DNA from: G963662605 sp963662605
Lineage (GTDB): Bacteria; Bacteroidota; Ignavibacteria; Ignavibacteriales; Ignavibacteriaceae
Length of the DNA stretch: 64,000 bases
Reading direction: 5' to 3'
NCBI GenBank assembly: GCA_963662605.1
Contig: OY759785.1
Location: forward strand, 1,922,001 to 1,986,000
The notes under the pieces are model-generated. The model was not told the origin of the DNA. It ran no database searches and saw only the letters and a program-made list of their open reading frames with translations. Below are positions 54,130 to 62,467 of the stretch, piece after piece. The first letter of the stretch is position 1, and the number at the start of each line of letters is the position of its first letter. Made by a program: the position numbers and the translations under genes.

Positions 54130-54807
54130 TTATTCCGCTATCTCTGCGAATCCTGATTTGGCTTCTTCGACGAATTTTTTGACGAGGTCGTAATCTTTTC
54201 GTCCGTCTTTACCTTCAACTCCGGTATGGACGTCAACACCCGCAGGGCATACTTCTACAATTGCCTGACGCACATTATCCGCGTTTAATCCACCCGCGAG
54301 AATAACCGGCTTTTCGGATAGCTCAACCAGCATAGCACTGATATTCCAATCGTGGGTTTTACCTGTTGCACCTTCGGCTCCCGTACTCGGATCGAATGTG
54401 TCTGTAATAAACGCATCAACGTAAGGGGAGAGGGAATCAACCATAGTCTCCAGTTCTTCAAAATTGTTACCACGGACAACAAGACTTTTTATAATCTCAA
54501 TGTCGGGGCGCAATTTTTTTAGCTTCTGCAATTCCGAAACTTCGATATCACCATGTAACTGCATCACTTTTGAATGCAGGGCATCGCACATCTCTATAAC
54601 TTCATCTGCGTTATTGATATACGTGATAAGTACGCCTTTATGTGGTGCCGGGATGGATTTAATCAGTTCGCCTGCTTCGGCTTCTGTCTGATCTACTTTG
54701 TTGACCGGCAGCCTGAGCGGGAAGCCAAGGTAGTCAACTCCAAGTTCAATCATCATCTGTGCCTCTGCGGCATCAATTATTCCGGCTATTTGAATGAGGT
54801 TGTGCAT
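54130..54807 (-). CDS. TrpF-like protein (phosphoribosylanthranilate isomerase fold) lacking the catalytic Cys
   Basis: A 225-residue TIM barrel that aligns with TrpF, the isomerase of tryptophan synthesis: VMQLHGD, TGKTHDWNISAML, VILAGGLNADNVRQAI and VDVHTGVEGKDGRKDYDLVKKFVEEA. The general acid Asp is kept (AFITDTFD). However, the N-terminal motif VKICGIT, whose Cys is the general base, reads LIQIAGII (residues 4-11), with Ala in its place. No other trp gene is nearby; it lies alone between two repeat elements. Either another residue substitutes or the protein has a different role. Confidence 0.75.
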   Translation of the reverse strand: MHNLIQIAGIIDAAEAQMMIELGVDYLGFPLRLPVNKVDQTEAEAGELIKSIPAPHKGVLITYINNADEVIEMCDALHSKVMQLHGDIEVSELQKLKKLRPDIEIIKSLVVRGNNFEELETMVDSLSPYVDAFITDTFDPSTGAEGATGKTHDWNISAMLVELSEKPVILAGGLNADNVRQAIVEVCPAGVDVHTGVEGKDGRKDYDLVKKFVEEAKSGFAEIAE

Positions 54808-54842
54808 ATAAATCTTTTCCTAATAATGTTTTTTCTTAAGAG

Positions 54843-54949
54843 CCCTCACCCTCAGTCCCTCTCCCAAAGGGAGAGGGAAGAAGAAATAGCCAATTTCAGG
54901 TTTCGACTCCTCTTCTCCCCAGGGGAGAAGAGGGCGGGTGATGAGGGGT
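54843..54949. repeat. CT-rich hairpin repeat, family E-like
   Basis: CCCTCACCCTCAGTCCCTCTCCC / GGGAGAGGG (54843-54876) is followed by CTCCTCTTCTCCCC / GGGGAGAAGAGG (54907-54933) and a closing GGTGATGAGGGG. It is the same kind of element as at 34763-34848. Non-coding; it sits between the TrpF-like gene and aroA. Confidence 0.7.
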
Positions 54950-54996
54950 TGTTAATTGAATTAGATGTGCATCTAAAAATATTTAAATATCACATC

Positions 54997-56286
54997 CTAC
55001 TTTGATAGTTCTTTTATCTGATTCAAAAAATTCGGATTTGAAATTCTGATACAATCAAAATTGGTTATTTCGGCTCCGTCATTCATGAGGAATGCAGCGA
55101 GGCTGAATGCCATTGCGATTCTGTGATCGTCGTAGGATTCAAATACCGGCGTATTATTCGTAATGTTCTGTCTTCCTGCGAAAGAGAATCCATCCTGATA
55201 TTCATCAACTTGAAGACCAAGATGTTTTAAATTTGTCACAACTGCTGAAATTCTATCCGATTCTTTTACCCGTAGTTCAGCCGCGTTATACAATTTGAAT
55301 TCACCTTCTGCCATCATTCCGGCAATTGCCAAGGCCGGAATCTCATCAATGATGTTCGGCATGATGCTTTTAGGAATTTCAACATTGTGCAGGCGGCTGG
55401 ATTTAACCAATACATCGCCATACTGCTCATTGGAGGAAATTCTAACATCCTGCACGGTAATATCACCACCCATTTGCTGTAAAAGAGTTAAAGCGGCAGT
55501 ACGGGTTGGATTTAGCGAAACATTTTTAATCAGCAGCTCCGAATCCTTGAGCAGGAGTGTGAGGATAACAAAAAACGTTGAGGAACTGATGTCACCCGGA
55601 ATAAAATAGTTCTTGCTGACCGGAAAGTTTTTACTTGATGAAAAGATATGCGTTTTCCCATCAACACTGAGAGTTTCTAAGTTGAGTAATATCTCAGTGT
55701 GATTTCTTGTCTGCTCTTTCTCAATAACACAGGTTTTTTCATCGTGGAAAAGCCCGCCCAAAAGAACTGCGCTCTTTACCTGCGCGCTTGGAACAGGAAG
55801 TTCATAAGTCATCGCGTGCATTGCTGCGCTTGGTTTATAGGTTATCGGCAGAGTCCCAGCATCATTCACTTCTATGACCGCACCCATCTCACGAATAGGA
55901 TTAATAACCCGATTCATCGGGCGTGATGAAAGCGATGCATCGCCAAAAATAGTAGTCGGGAAGGGTAGATGCGAAAGTATGCCTGACATCAGTCTGGCTG
56001 TTGTGCCTGAATTACCGGAGTCTAATTGTCCTATGGGCTCAGTGAAATTCTTAAATCCCTTGCTGACAACCGTAAGAGTGTTGCCTTGTTGTTTCGCATC
56101 AACACCGAGAGCACGAAAGATATTGATTGTTGACTGCACATCATGAGAGACGGATAGATTTTCAATTACCGAGGTGCCTTCTGCGAGTGAGGCGAACATC
56201 ACAGCCCTATGTGATATGGATTTATCACCCTCAAACGAGAGTGTACCTCTGATATGGTCAAGGGGGGATAATTTTTGATTACTCAT
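54997..56286 (-). CDS. aroA: 3-Phosphoshikimate 1-carboxyvinyltransferase (EPSP synthase)
   Basis: A 429-residue enzyme of the shikimate pathway joining shikimate 3-phosphate and PEP. Characteristic segments are GDKSISHRAVMFASLAEG, DSGNSGTTARLMSGIL, SSRPMNRVINPIREMGA, IIDEIPALAIAG (catalytic Asp) and RVKESDR, with DDHRIAMAF near the C-terminus. It is the last gene of the operon that starts at 59.66 kb; its ATG overlaps the stop of the trmH-like gene by 4 bases. Confidence 0.95.
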   Translation of the reverse strand: MSNQKLSPLDHIRGTLSFEGDKSISHRAVMFASLAEGTSVIENLSVSHDVQSTINIFRALGVDAKQQGNTLTVVSKGFKNFTEPIGQLDSGNSGTTARLMSGILSHLPFPTTIFGDASLSSRPMNRVINPIREMGAVIEVNDAGTLPITYKPSAAMHAMTYELPVPSAQVKSAVLLGGLFHDEKTCVIEKEQTRNHTEILLNLETLSVDGKTHIFSSSKNFPVSKNYFIPGDISSSTFFVILTLLLKDSELLIKNVSLNPTRTAALTLLQQMGGDITVQDVRISSNEQYGDVLVKSSRLHNVEIPKSIMPNIIDEIPALAIAGMMAEGEFKLYNAAELRVKESDRISAVVTNLKHLGLQVDEYQDGFSFAGRQNITNNTPVFESYDDHRIAMAFSLAAFLMNDGAEITNFDCIRISNPNFLNQIKELSK

Positions 56287-56864
56287 TTCTTAATATATCC
56301 GTCTAAGAATGTTTTAAACTCATCAGGAGAAAGCTGCGACTTATCGTACATTCCTTTTTCCCGTCTCTGCCGCAATACCTCATAAAGCATAACTGCGGTT
56401 GCAACTGAAACATTCAGGCTCTGCACCATGCCATACATGGGGATAAAAATACTTTTATCCGCTTTCTCAATTCCTTCATCTGAAACGCCGCGATGTTCAT
56501 TGCCGACAACGATAGCAACTTTCTTTGTCAAATCAATACTATAAAAATCAACTGCTTCGGGATTGCAATTGGTCGCATATATGGTGTATCCTTCATTCCG
56601 AAGGGTAGAGTAGCAGTCGTCAACATTTGTGAATTTATCTCTCTCAACCCATTTGTTTGCCGACGCGGAAGATTTTTTCCCGATGCGGGGGAATTTTTCA
56701 ACATTGTATAAGAGCGATACTTTGGGAATGCCGACGCTGTCGCACGAACGTAATATTGCACTTACGTTGTGCGGGTCGTGAATGTTTTCAAGCACAATCC
56801 GTACATCAAACTGACGGGCTGTAACAACTGCTGCGATCTTCCGGAGTCTTTTTTCGGTTGCGAT
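56283..56864 (-). CDS. TrmH-family RNA methyltransferase, probable ATC start
   Basis: A SpoU/TrmH-type 2'-O-ribose methyltransferase with the trefoil-knot motifs LENIHDPHNVSAILRSCDSVGIPKV, VAIVVGNEHRGVSDE and SLNVSVATAVMLYEVLRQR. It is close to tRNA (Gm18) methyltransferase TrmH. The first usual start, GTG at 56795, would cut into the conserved VLENIHDPHN strand. The open frame continues upstream with a family-like segment (TEKRLRKIAAVVTARQFDVRI) to the stop codon of the previous gene. Within it, GGAG followed 5 bases later by ATC at 56864 is the only well-placed start. That would give 193 residues and a 12-base gap to the preceding gene, in keeping with the rest of the operon. Confidence 0.78.
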   Translation of the reverse strand: MATEKRLRKIAAVVTARQFDVRIVLENIHDPHNVSAILRSCDSVGIPKVSLLYNVEKFPRIGKKSSASANKWVERDKFTNVDDCYSTLRNEGYTIYATNCNPEAVDFYSIDLTKKVAIVVGNEHRGVSDEGIEKADKSIFIPMYGMVQSLNVSVATAVMLYEVLRQRREKGMYDKSQLSPDEFKTFLDGYIKK

Positions 56865-56876
56865 AGTAACTCCGGC

Positions 56877-57104
56877 TTAGTCTTTATTAAAAACTAATTT
56901 ATATACTTTTTCGGTAAAGTTGCCACGTGCCTTGTCAATTTTCACTTTTTCGTTCTTGTTCAGATTGAGTAAATAACGTGCAAGCTCTACAACCTTATCA
57001 ATAACTTCATCCTCCGTCGGCGCCCAGGATTCGCAACCCTTGAGCGAAGGGATTTCCGCCGTAAAACCGTCTGCTTCTTTAACGACATTGATGTCGAGAA
57101 TCAA
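56877..57104 (-). CDS. HicB-like (UPF0150) protein without HicA
   Basis: A 75-residue protein with the HicB antitoxin N-terminal fold: INVVKEADGFTAEIPSLKGCESWAPTEDEVIDKVVELARYLL. The DNA-binding C-terminal domain of many HicB proteins is absent and no HicA toxin gene is adjacent. It overlaps deoC by 4 bases and is translated within a housekeeping operon, so it is more likely a stand-alone RNase-H-like partner than half of a toxin-antitoxin pair. Confidence 0.75.
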   Translation of the reverse strand: MILDINVVKEADGFTAEIPSLKGCESWAPTEDEVIDKVVELARYLLNLNKNEKVKIDKARGNFTEKVYKLVFNKD

Positions 57105-57970
57105 TATCCGCTCCCGGCACCTGAAGTATCACCAGAAACGATTTTAACGCTCGCGCTGGCACCGATACGGCTTGCACCGCTGGCAACCATGGCTTCAGCA
57201 TCTTCTTTCGTCCTGATGCCTCCTGAGGCTTTAACGCCTACTGCGGAACCGACAACATAACGCATCAATGCAATATCACCGACCGTAGCGCCGCCTTTTG
57301 AGAAGCCGGTAGATGTTTTAACGAAATCAGCTCCGGCGTGTTTTGAGATAAGGCAGGCAACGACTTTTTCTTCGTCAGTAAGTAGTGCAGTTTCAAGAAT
57401 CACTTTAGTAACAACGCGGTTATTCTTTGCAGCAAGAACGACCTGCTGTATATCATTGAAGATATAATCAAATTCTTTGCTCTTGAGCATGCCGACATTG
57501 ATAACCATATCAACTTCGGTTGCACCGTTTCGGATGGCTTCTTCGGCTTCAAATCTTTTTGTCTCGGTAGTAGTAGCGCCGAGAGGGAATCCGATTACCG
57601 TACATACCTTTACATCGGTATCTTTCAATATACTGTAACTTAAGGCAACATAACCCGGGTTAACACATACCGATGCGAAGTGATATTGTGCAGCTTCAGT
57701 ACATAGTTTTATAACTTCATCTTTGGTCGCTTCGGGTTTCAACAACGTATGGTCAATCTTTCGTGCAAGCTCGGAATCAATCTGATCGCCGATACCGGGA
57801 CCTGCTGCGATACGCTCTGCACCGACCTCTACAATTTTCTTTACGGTATTAGGTTGTGTGATAACGTTGGTTTCCCAGCCCTTGCAGGTTTCACCCTGGC
57901 AATAAAAATCGTGAAGGGATTTTTCCAACAACACTTGTGAAATTACGCGTTTTACCATATTGTCATTCAT
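57101..57970 (-). CDS. deoC: Deoxyribose-phosphate aldolase with N-terminal extension
   Basis: A 289-residue class I aldolase cleaving deoxyribose 5-phosphate to acetaldehyde and glyceraldehyde 3-phosphate. The Schiff-base Lys218 (DFVKTSTGF), Asp154 (EVDMVINVG) and Lys247 (GVKASGGIRT) are all present. The catalytic domain starts near residue 65 (ELARKIDHTLLKP). Ahead of it is an extension of about 65 residues with an amphipathic helix (VKRVISQVLLEKSL) and a Cys pair (YCQGETCKG). The start overlaps folD by 4 bases. Confidence 0.93.
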   Translation of the reverse strand: MNDNMVKRVISQVLLEKSLHDFYCQGETCKGWETNVITQPNTVKKIVEVGAERIAAGPGIGDQIDSELARKIDHTLLKPEATKDEVIKLCTEAAQYHFASVCVNPGYVALSYSILKDTDVKVCTVIGFPLGATTTETKRFEAEEAIRNGATEVDMVINVGMLKSKEFDYIFNDIQQVVLAAKNNRVVTKVILETALLTDEEKVVACLISKHAGADFVKTSTGFSKGGATVGDIALMRYVVGSAVGVKASGGIRTKEDAEAMVASGASRIGASASVKIVSGDTSGAGSGY

Positions 57971-58848
57971 TGCTTAATCCATTCCTTATAGGATTGATAT
58001 GTGTTTTTTAATAGCATTGCTCTTGTCATCAGACCGATTCCACCCGGAACCGGAGTAATGTAAGAACTTTTCGGAGCGACTTCATTGAAATCAACATCGC
58101 CCACTAATTTAAAACCTTTTTTACTCGAAGGATCTTCAACTCGATTGATACCGACATCAAATACCACAACCCCGTCTTTTACCATATCGGCCTTGATAAA
58201 TTCTGGTACGCCGATTGCCGCAATAAGAATGTCCGCTTGTTTGGTATACACGGAAATATCTTTTGCTGCTGAATGGCAGACGGTGACTATGGAATTAGCG
58301 AAAGCTTTTTTCTGCATCATGATATTCGCCATCGGCTTGCCGACGATATTGCTTCTTCCGACAATTACGACGTGTTTTCCTTTGGTCTCGATGTTGTAGC
58401 GCTTCATCATCTCATGAACCCCGGCAGGTGTGCAGGAAACAAATCCGTCAACGCCAATCATCAGCTTTCCGATATTCATCGGATGGAAGCCGTCAACATC
58501 TTTAGCGGGGGAGATGGCCTCAATGATTTTCATGGAGTCAATATGTTTCGGTACCGGCAGCTGAACCAGAATGCCGTGGAAGTCTTTGTCGTTGTTATAC
58601 TTTTCGACGAGACTCAGCAGCTCGGCTTCTGATGTTTCGGCCGGCAGCCTGAGTACCTCCGAGTGTATGCCTACTTCAATGCAGTCCCGTTCTTTACCTG
58701 CAACATAGGCTGTAGATGCGGGATCATCACCGACAAGAATAGCGGCAAGCCCGGGGACGGGTTTACCGGCTGCTTTCAGCAGGTCTATTTCTGATTTTAA
58801 TTGCTGCTTTATTTCAGCGGCAACTTGCTTACCGTCTAATAAAATCAT
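57967..58848 (-). CDS. folD: Methylenetetrahydrofolate dehydrogenase / cyclohydrolase
   Basis: A 293-residue bifunctional C1-folate enzyme. The YVAGKERDC substrate motif with its catalytic Lys, GILVQLPVPKHI, the CTPAGV loop, VVIVGRSNIVGKPMA (nucleotide site) and PVPGGIGLMTRAML are all present. The length is normal. It is the second gene of the operon, 5 bases after the phosphoesterase gene. Confidence 0.95.
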   Translation of the reverse strand: MILLDGKQVAAEIKQQLKSEIDLLKAAGKPVPGLAAILVGDDPASTAYVAGKERDCIEVGIHSEVLRLPAETSEAELLSLVEKYNNDKDFHGILVQLPVPKHIDSMKIIEAISPAKDVDGFHPMNIGKLMIGVDGFVSCTPAGVHEMMKRYNIETKGKHVVIVGRSNIVGKPMANIMMQKKAFANSIVTVCHSAAKDISVYTKQADILIAAIGVPEFIKADMVKDGVVVFDVGINRVEDPSSKKGFKLVGDVDFNEVAPKSSYITPVPGGIGLMTRAMLLKNTYQSYKEWIKQ

Positions 58849-58853
58849 ATGTT

Positions 58854-59657
58854 TTATTCAACTTTATGAGTAAAGTCCGGAAAAAATATTCTTTCAATCT
58901 CAACTGTTTTTCCGGTTGCAGTGTCAATCTTCAAAAAGACTCCGCTCATATGAACATCGTTAACTGCTGCTTCATATTTTTGCGGTGTCTGATAGATAAA
59001 TCTGTTAATGGCAGCCTGCGTCTTCATGCCGATAACAGAATCATAAGGGCCGGTCATACCAACATCGCTAATGAAACCTGTTCCGTTAGGAAAAATCCGT
59101 TCATCCGCAGTTTGAACATGCGTATGAGTTCCCAGCAGAGCCGAGATTTTACCGTCTAAAAATGATGCAAGAGCAATTTTTTCAGCAGTTGCTTCAGCAT
59201 GGAAGTCAATAATGACAGCGCATACGTCCCTGCGGATTTTAGCAAGCAGCCACTCCGAAGCGCGGAAAGGGCAGTCAATAGTTGCCATGAACGCGCGTCC
59301 CTGCAAATTAATGACGGCGACTTTCCCTTTTTTAGTCTCGTGTATACAATATCCCTCGCCGTGTGTGCCTTTGGGATAGTTTAACGGACGAATAGCCCGC
59401 TTTTCCGTCTTAATATATTCCTGTGACTGATGCTTGTCAAATGTGTGGTTTCCGCCGGTAATAACATTAACGCCTAAACCGAATAAAATGTCACCTTCTT
59501 TTGGTGTAATTCCTTTGCCGTCGTTGGCATTTTCGCCATTGGCGATTATCATATCAGGGCGGTATTTCTGCACGTAGCCGGGAAGCCACATTTGGAGAAA
59601 TTCAAGTCCCGGTTTGCCGATAACATCGCCGATGAACAGTACGCTTAGTGTATCCAT
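58854..59657 (-). CDS. YmdB-like metallophosphoesterase (TIGR00282 type)
   Basis: A 267-residue calcineurin-like phosphoesterase, of the group to which Bacillus YmdB, a 2',3'-cyclic nucleotide phosphodiesterase, belongs. The metal-site motifs are LFIGDVIGKPG, NGENANDGKGIT, GGNHTFDKH and LLGTHTHVQTADE. The ATG at 59657 has a GGAA just upstream; another in-frame ATG 9 bases earlier has none, so a 270-residue form is less likely. It heads the six-gene operon. Confidence 0.88.
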   Translation of the reverse strand: MDTLSVLFIGDVIGKPGLEFLQMWLPGYVQKYRPDMIIANGENANDGKGITPKEGDILFGLGVNVITGGNHTFDKHQSQEYIKTEKRAIRPLNYPKGTHGEGYCIHETKKGKVAVINLQGRAFMATIDCPFRASEWLLAKIRRDVCAVIIDFHAEATAEKIALASFLDGKISALLGTHTHVQTADERIFPNGTGFISDVGMTGPYDSVIGMKTQAAINRFIYQTPQKYEAAVNDVHMSGVFLKIDTATGKTVEIERIFFPDFTHKVE

Positions 59658-59819
59658 AATTTCCATAATATAAAAAGTAAATATATCGAAATCATAGGGA
59701 ACAAAGAAATATTCGAAAATAAGTTAAATATGCGGAAACTTATTCGTTTTTCGGGTTGTTTAATTTTGTATAAACGGAGTATTTAATTTAATTTGTAAAT
59801 TGATTTTTACAGAGAACGA

Positions 59820-60188
59820 ATGTTAGAAACATATTTACCTTTAGTACTGGTTTTCGGCTTTGCAGTTACATTTGCCGGGGTCATTGTTTGGACCTCAAAG
59901 CTTGTTGGCCCGCAGCGCCCGAATGCCGAAAAAGAATCAACCTACGAAAGCGGCGTTGACCCGGTAGGAACTACCCATGAAAGGGTGTCCGTCAAATATT
60001 ACTTAGTCGCGATGCTTTTCATCATTTTTGATATTGAAGTAATTTTTGTCTATCCATGGGCGGTTCAATTTAAGAACCTGTATCATCAGGCAGGCAGCTC
60101 GATATTTTACTCGATGATTCTTTTTCTCGTGGTGTTTGAACTAGGATTTTTATACGCTTATAAAAAAGGCGGTTTTAAATGGGATTAG
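59820..60188 (+). CDS. nuoA: NADH-quinone oxidoreductase subunit A
   Basis: A 122-residue membrane subunit of complex I with three hydrophobic helices. The conserved loop YESGVDPVG is followed by VKYYLVAMLFIIFDIEVIFVYPWAV, with the acidic pair of the family. It is the first gene of the nuo operon; nuoB overlaps it by 10 bases. Confidence 0.95.
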   Translation: MLETYLPLVLVFGFAVTFAGVIVWTSKLVGPQRPNAEKESTYESGVDPVGTTHERVSVKYYLVAMLFIIFDIEVIFVYPWAVQFKNLYHQAGSSIFYSMILFLVVFELGFLYAYKKGGFKWD

Positions 60189-60691
60189 AAGCGAAATTAC
60201 AAACCGACGGTTTTTTAACCACGACGGTGGATGCTTTAGCTGCGTGGGCAAGAAAAGGCTCCGTCTGGCCGATGCCGATGGGAATTTCCTGCTGTGCTAT
60301 CGAGATGATGGCCGCGGGTGACCCAAAATATGATATTGCACGGTTTGGGTCGGAGGTAATGAGATTTACACCTCGTCAGTGCGATCTGATGATTGTCGCC
60401 GGTACGGTTACTTATAAAATGGCAAAAGTAGTAAAAAAGATTTATGACCAGATGCCCGACCCGAAATGGGTCATTGCGATGGGTGCCTGTACTTCCAGCG
60501 GCGGTATGTACCGTTCATATTCTGTCGTGCAGGGTATTGATCAGTTTTTACCGGTCGACATTTATCTCGCCGGTTGTCCTCCACGTCCCGATAACCTTTT
60601 AAATGCTCTGATTACCATCCAGGAGAAAATCGGCAAGACAAGAGTCCGCGATTTCCAGAATGTTGAAGAAGAAGGGTATAGCGCGACATGA
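60179..60691 (+). CDS. nuoB: NADH-quinone oxidoreductase subunit B
   Basis: A 170-residue peripheral-arm subunit holding the N2 [4Fe-4S] cluster. The tandem Cys (ISCCAIEMMA) and the two distal Cys (GACTSSGGM and AGCPPRPD) are present. It overlaps nuoC by 4 bases. Confidence 0.96.
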   Translation: MGLEAKLQTDGFLTTTVDALAAWARKGSVWPMPMGISCCAIEMMAAGDPKYDIARFGSEVMRFTPRQCDLMIVAGTVTYKMAKVVKKIYDQMPDPKWVIAMGACTSSGGMYRSYSVVQGIDQFLPVDIYLAGCPPRPDNLLNALITIQEKIGKTRVRDFQNVEEEGYSAT

Positions 60692-61182
60692 CTACCTCAT
60701 TTCTTAAACTATTAGAATCAAAAATCACAGTCGCGTTCAAGGCATACTCTCCGGAGTTTTCTGAGTTCCACGGCGATGTAATTTTAACAATTGATAAAAG
60801 GGCAATAGCCGAACTTGCAGCATTTTTAAAATATGATGAGCAGCTGCAATTCGCTCTCTGCGAAGATATCACGGCGGTTGACTGGGCAGAAAAGGCAAAA
60901 CGATTTAGTGTCGTCTATCATGTCTTTTCGCTCGCGAATAATTTCCGCCTGCGGATCATGTGTCCCGTTGAAGATAATGATAGCACCATTGATTCCGTAA
61001 CATCCGTATGGAAAAGCGCTTCATGGAATGAACGCGAAACATTTGATATGTATGGTATTACATTCAATAATCATCCTGATTTAAGACGTATGTACATGCC
61101 TGAAGAATTTGAGTATTATCCTTTACGCAAAGAATTTCCGGTGATGGGTATACCGGGTTCACTTCCTTTGCCAAAGAAATAG
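60688..61182 (+). CDS. nuoC: NADH-quinone oxidoreductase subunit C
   Basis: A 164-residue peripheral subunit (30-kDa type). The VTSVWKSASWNERETFDMYGITFNNHPDLRRMYMPEEF motif is diagnostic. The N-terminal part is variable. It is not fused to nuoD. Confidence 0.94.
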   Translation: MTTSFLKLLESKITVAFKAYSPEFSEFHGDVILTIDKRAIAELAAFLKYDEQLQFALCEDITAVDWAEKAKRFSVVYHVFSLANNFRLRIMCPVEDNDSTIDSVTSVWKSASWNERETFDMYGITFNNHPDLRRMYMPEEFEYYPLRKEFPVMGIPGSLPLPKK

Positions 61183-61188
61183 ACGATT

Positions 61189-62442
61189 ATGGGAAAATTG
61201 AAAAAAGAACAGGAACAGCCGAAAATTATTCAAGCATTGATGAATGCTGATGTTGATATCAGCGTTGAGGATGTTCTTGATAATGAAATGATATTGAACA
61301 TGGGTCCCCAGCACCCGGCAACACACGGCGTTTTGCGGTTATTACTCCGCCTTGATGGTGAAACCGTAATTGCATGTGTACCCGAACTTGGATATCTTCA
61401 TCGCGGTTATGAAAAGATGGCTGAGAACATGGGCTATCTTGATTTTCTTCCGCACACCGACCGTCTCGATTATCTGTCACCTCCAGCCAATAATGTTGCT
61501 TATATCCTTGCAGTTGAAAAACTGCTTGGTATCGAAGCTCCTAAGAGAGCACAGTATATAAGGATGATGATGAGCGAATTAGCACGTATTGCTTCGCACT
61601 TAGTCGCCATAGGCGCACTTGCGATGGATATCGGTGCATTGACCGTCTTTTTATGGGGGCTTCGTGAGCGCGAAAAGATTCTTGATATTTACGACGTAAT
61701 TTGCGGTGCACGTTTTACCACGAGTTATGCCCGAATCGGTGGTGTTGCACAGGACATCAACGATACCGCAATCAAAATGGTTCGGGATTTTCTCGATCAG
61801 TTTGACGAAAAAGTAGTGGAGATAGAAAATCTGCTGAATAGCAACAGAATCTTTCTGGAACGCCTTGAAGGTATCGGCGTTATTTCCGCAGAGGACGCTA
61901 TTGATATTGGTTTAACCGGTCCGTGTCTTCGTGGCAGCGGTGTAGAGTTTGATTTACGCAGAGCGACTCCTTATATGTGTTATAACGAAATGGATTTTAA
62001 CATCCCGACATACAAGGAAGGCGATTGCCTTGCACGCTATTTTGTCCGCGTTGATGAAATACGGGAAAGCTCCAAAATTGTACGGCAGATCATTGACAAG
62101 CTGCCAAACGGCGAAACTCTGCTCAATGCCCCGAAGAAGGTGCTGCCCCGGAAAACTGAAATTTACACCCGCATGGAAGAATTGATTCACGATTTTATGC
62201 TCGTGAATTTTGGTGCTAACCCACCCGTTGGTGAAGTTTACCACGCGGTTGAAAACTCTAAGGGCGCTTTAGGTTTTTACATCGTAAGCAAAGGTGAAGG
62301 ACAACCCTGGAAGTTAAAAATCAATTCACCTTCCTTTACCAACCTTCAGGCAATTCCGCATCTCGTAAAAGGGCACATGATATCCGACGTTGTGGCGATT
62401 GTGGGAAGTCTCGATCCGGTTATGGGTGAAGCTGATAAATAA
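61189..62442 (+). CDS. nuoD: NADH-quinone oxidoreductase subunit D
   Basis: A 417-residue 49-kDa subunit forming the quinone site with NuoB. LNMGPQHPATHGVLRLLLRLDGE, ELGYLHRGYEKMAE, HTDRLDYLSPPANNVAY and the C-terminal VGSLDPVMGEADK are typical. It starts 6 bases after nuoC. Confidence 0.95.
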   Translation: MGKLKKEQEQPKIIQALMNADVDISVEDVLDNEMILNMGPQHPATHGVLRLLLRLDGETVIACVPELGYLHRGYEKMAENMGYLDFLPHTDRLDYLSPPANNVAYILAVEKLLGIEAPKRAQYIRMMMSELARIASHLVAIGALAMDIGALTVFLWGLREREKILDIYDVICGARFTTSYARIGGVAQDINDTAIKMVRDFLDQFDEKVVEIENLLNSNRIFLERLEGIGVISAEDAIDIGLTGPCLRGSGVEFDLRRATPYMCYNEMDFNIPTYKEGDCLARYFVRVDEIRESSKIVRQIIDKLPNGETLLNAPKKVLPRKTEIYTRMEELIHDFMLVNFGANPPVGEVYHAVENSKGALGFYIVSKGEGQPWKLKINSPSFTNLQAIPHLVKGHMISDVVAIVGSLDPVMGEADK

Positions 62443-62467
62443 TTTTAATGTTGAGTAACGATTGCAT

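Noticed and set aside
54574..55005. 143-codon + strand frame across the TrpF-like gene and the CT-rich repeat
   Set aside because: Antisense to a real gene and extended only by the repeat; no family resemblance.
56877..57104. Toxin-antitoxin module
   Set aside because: Only the HicB-like half is present; neighbours are metabolic genes with overlapping frames.
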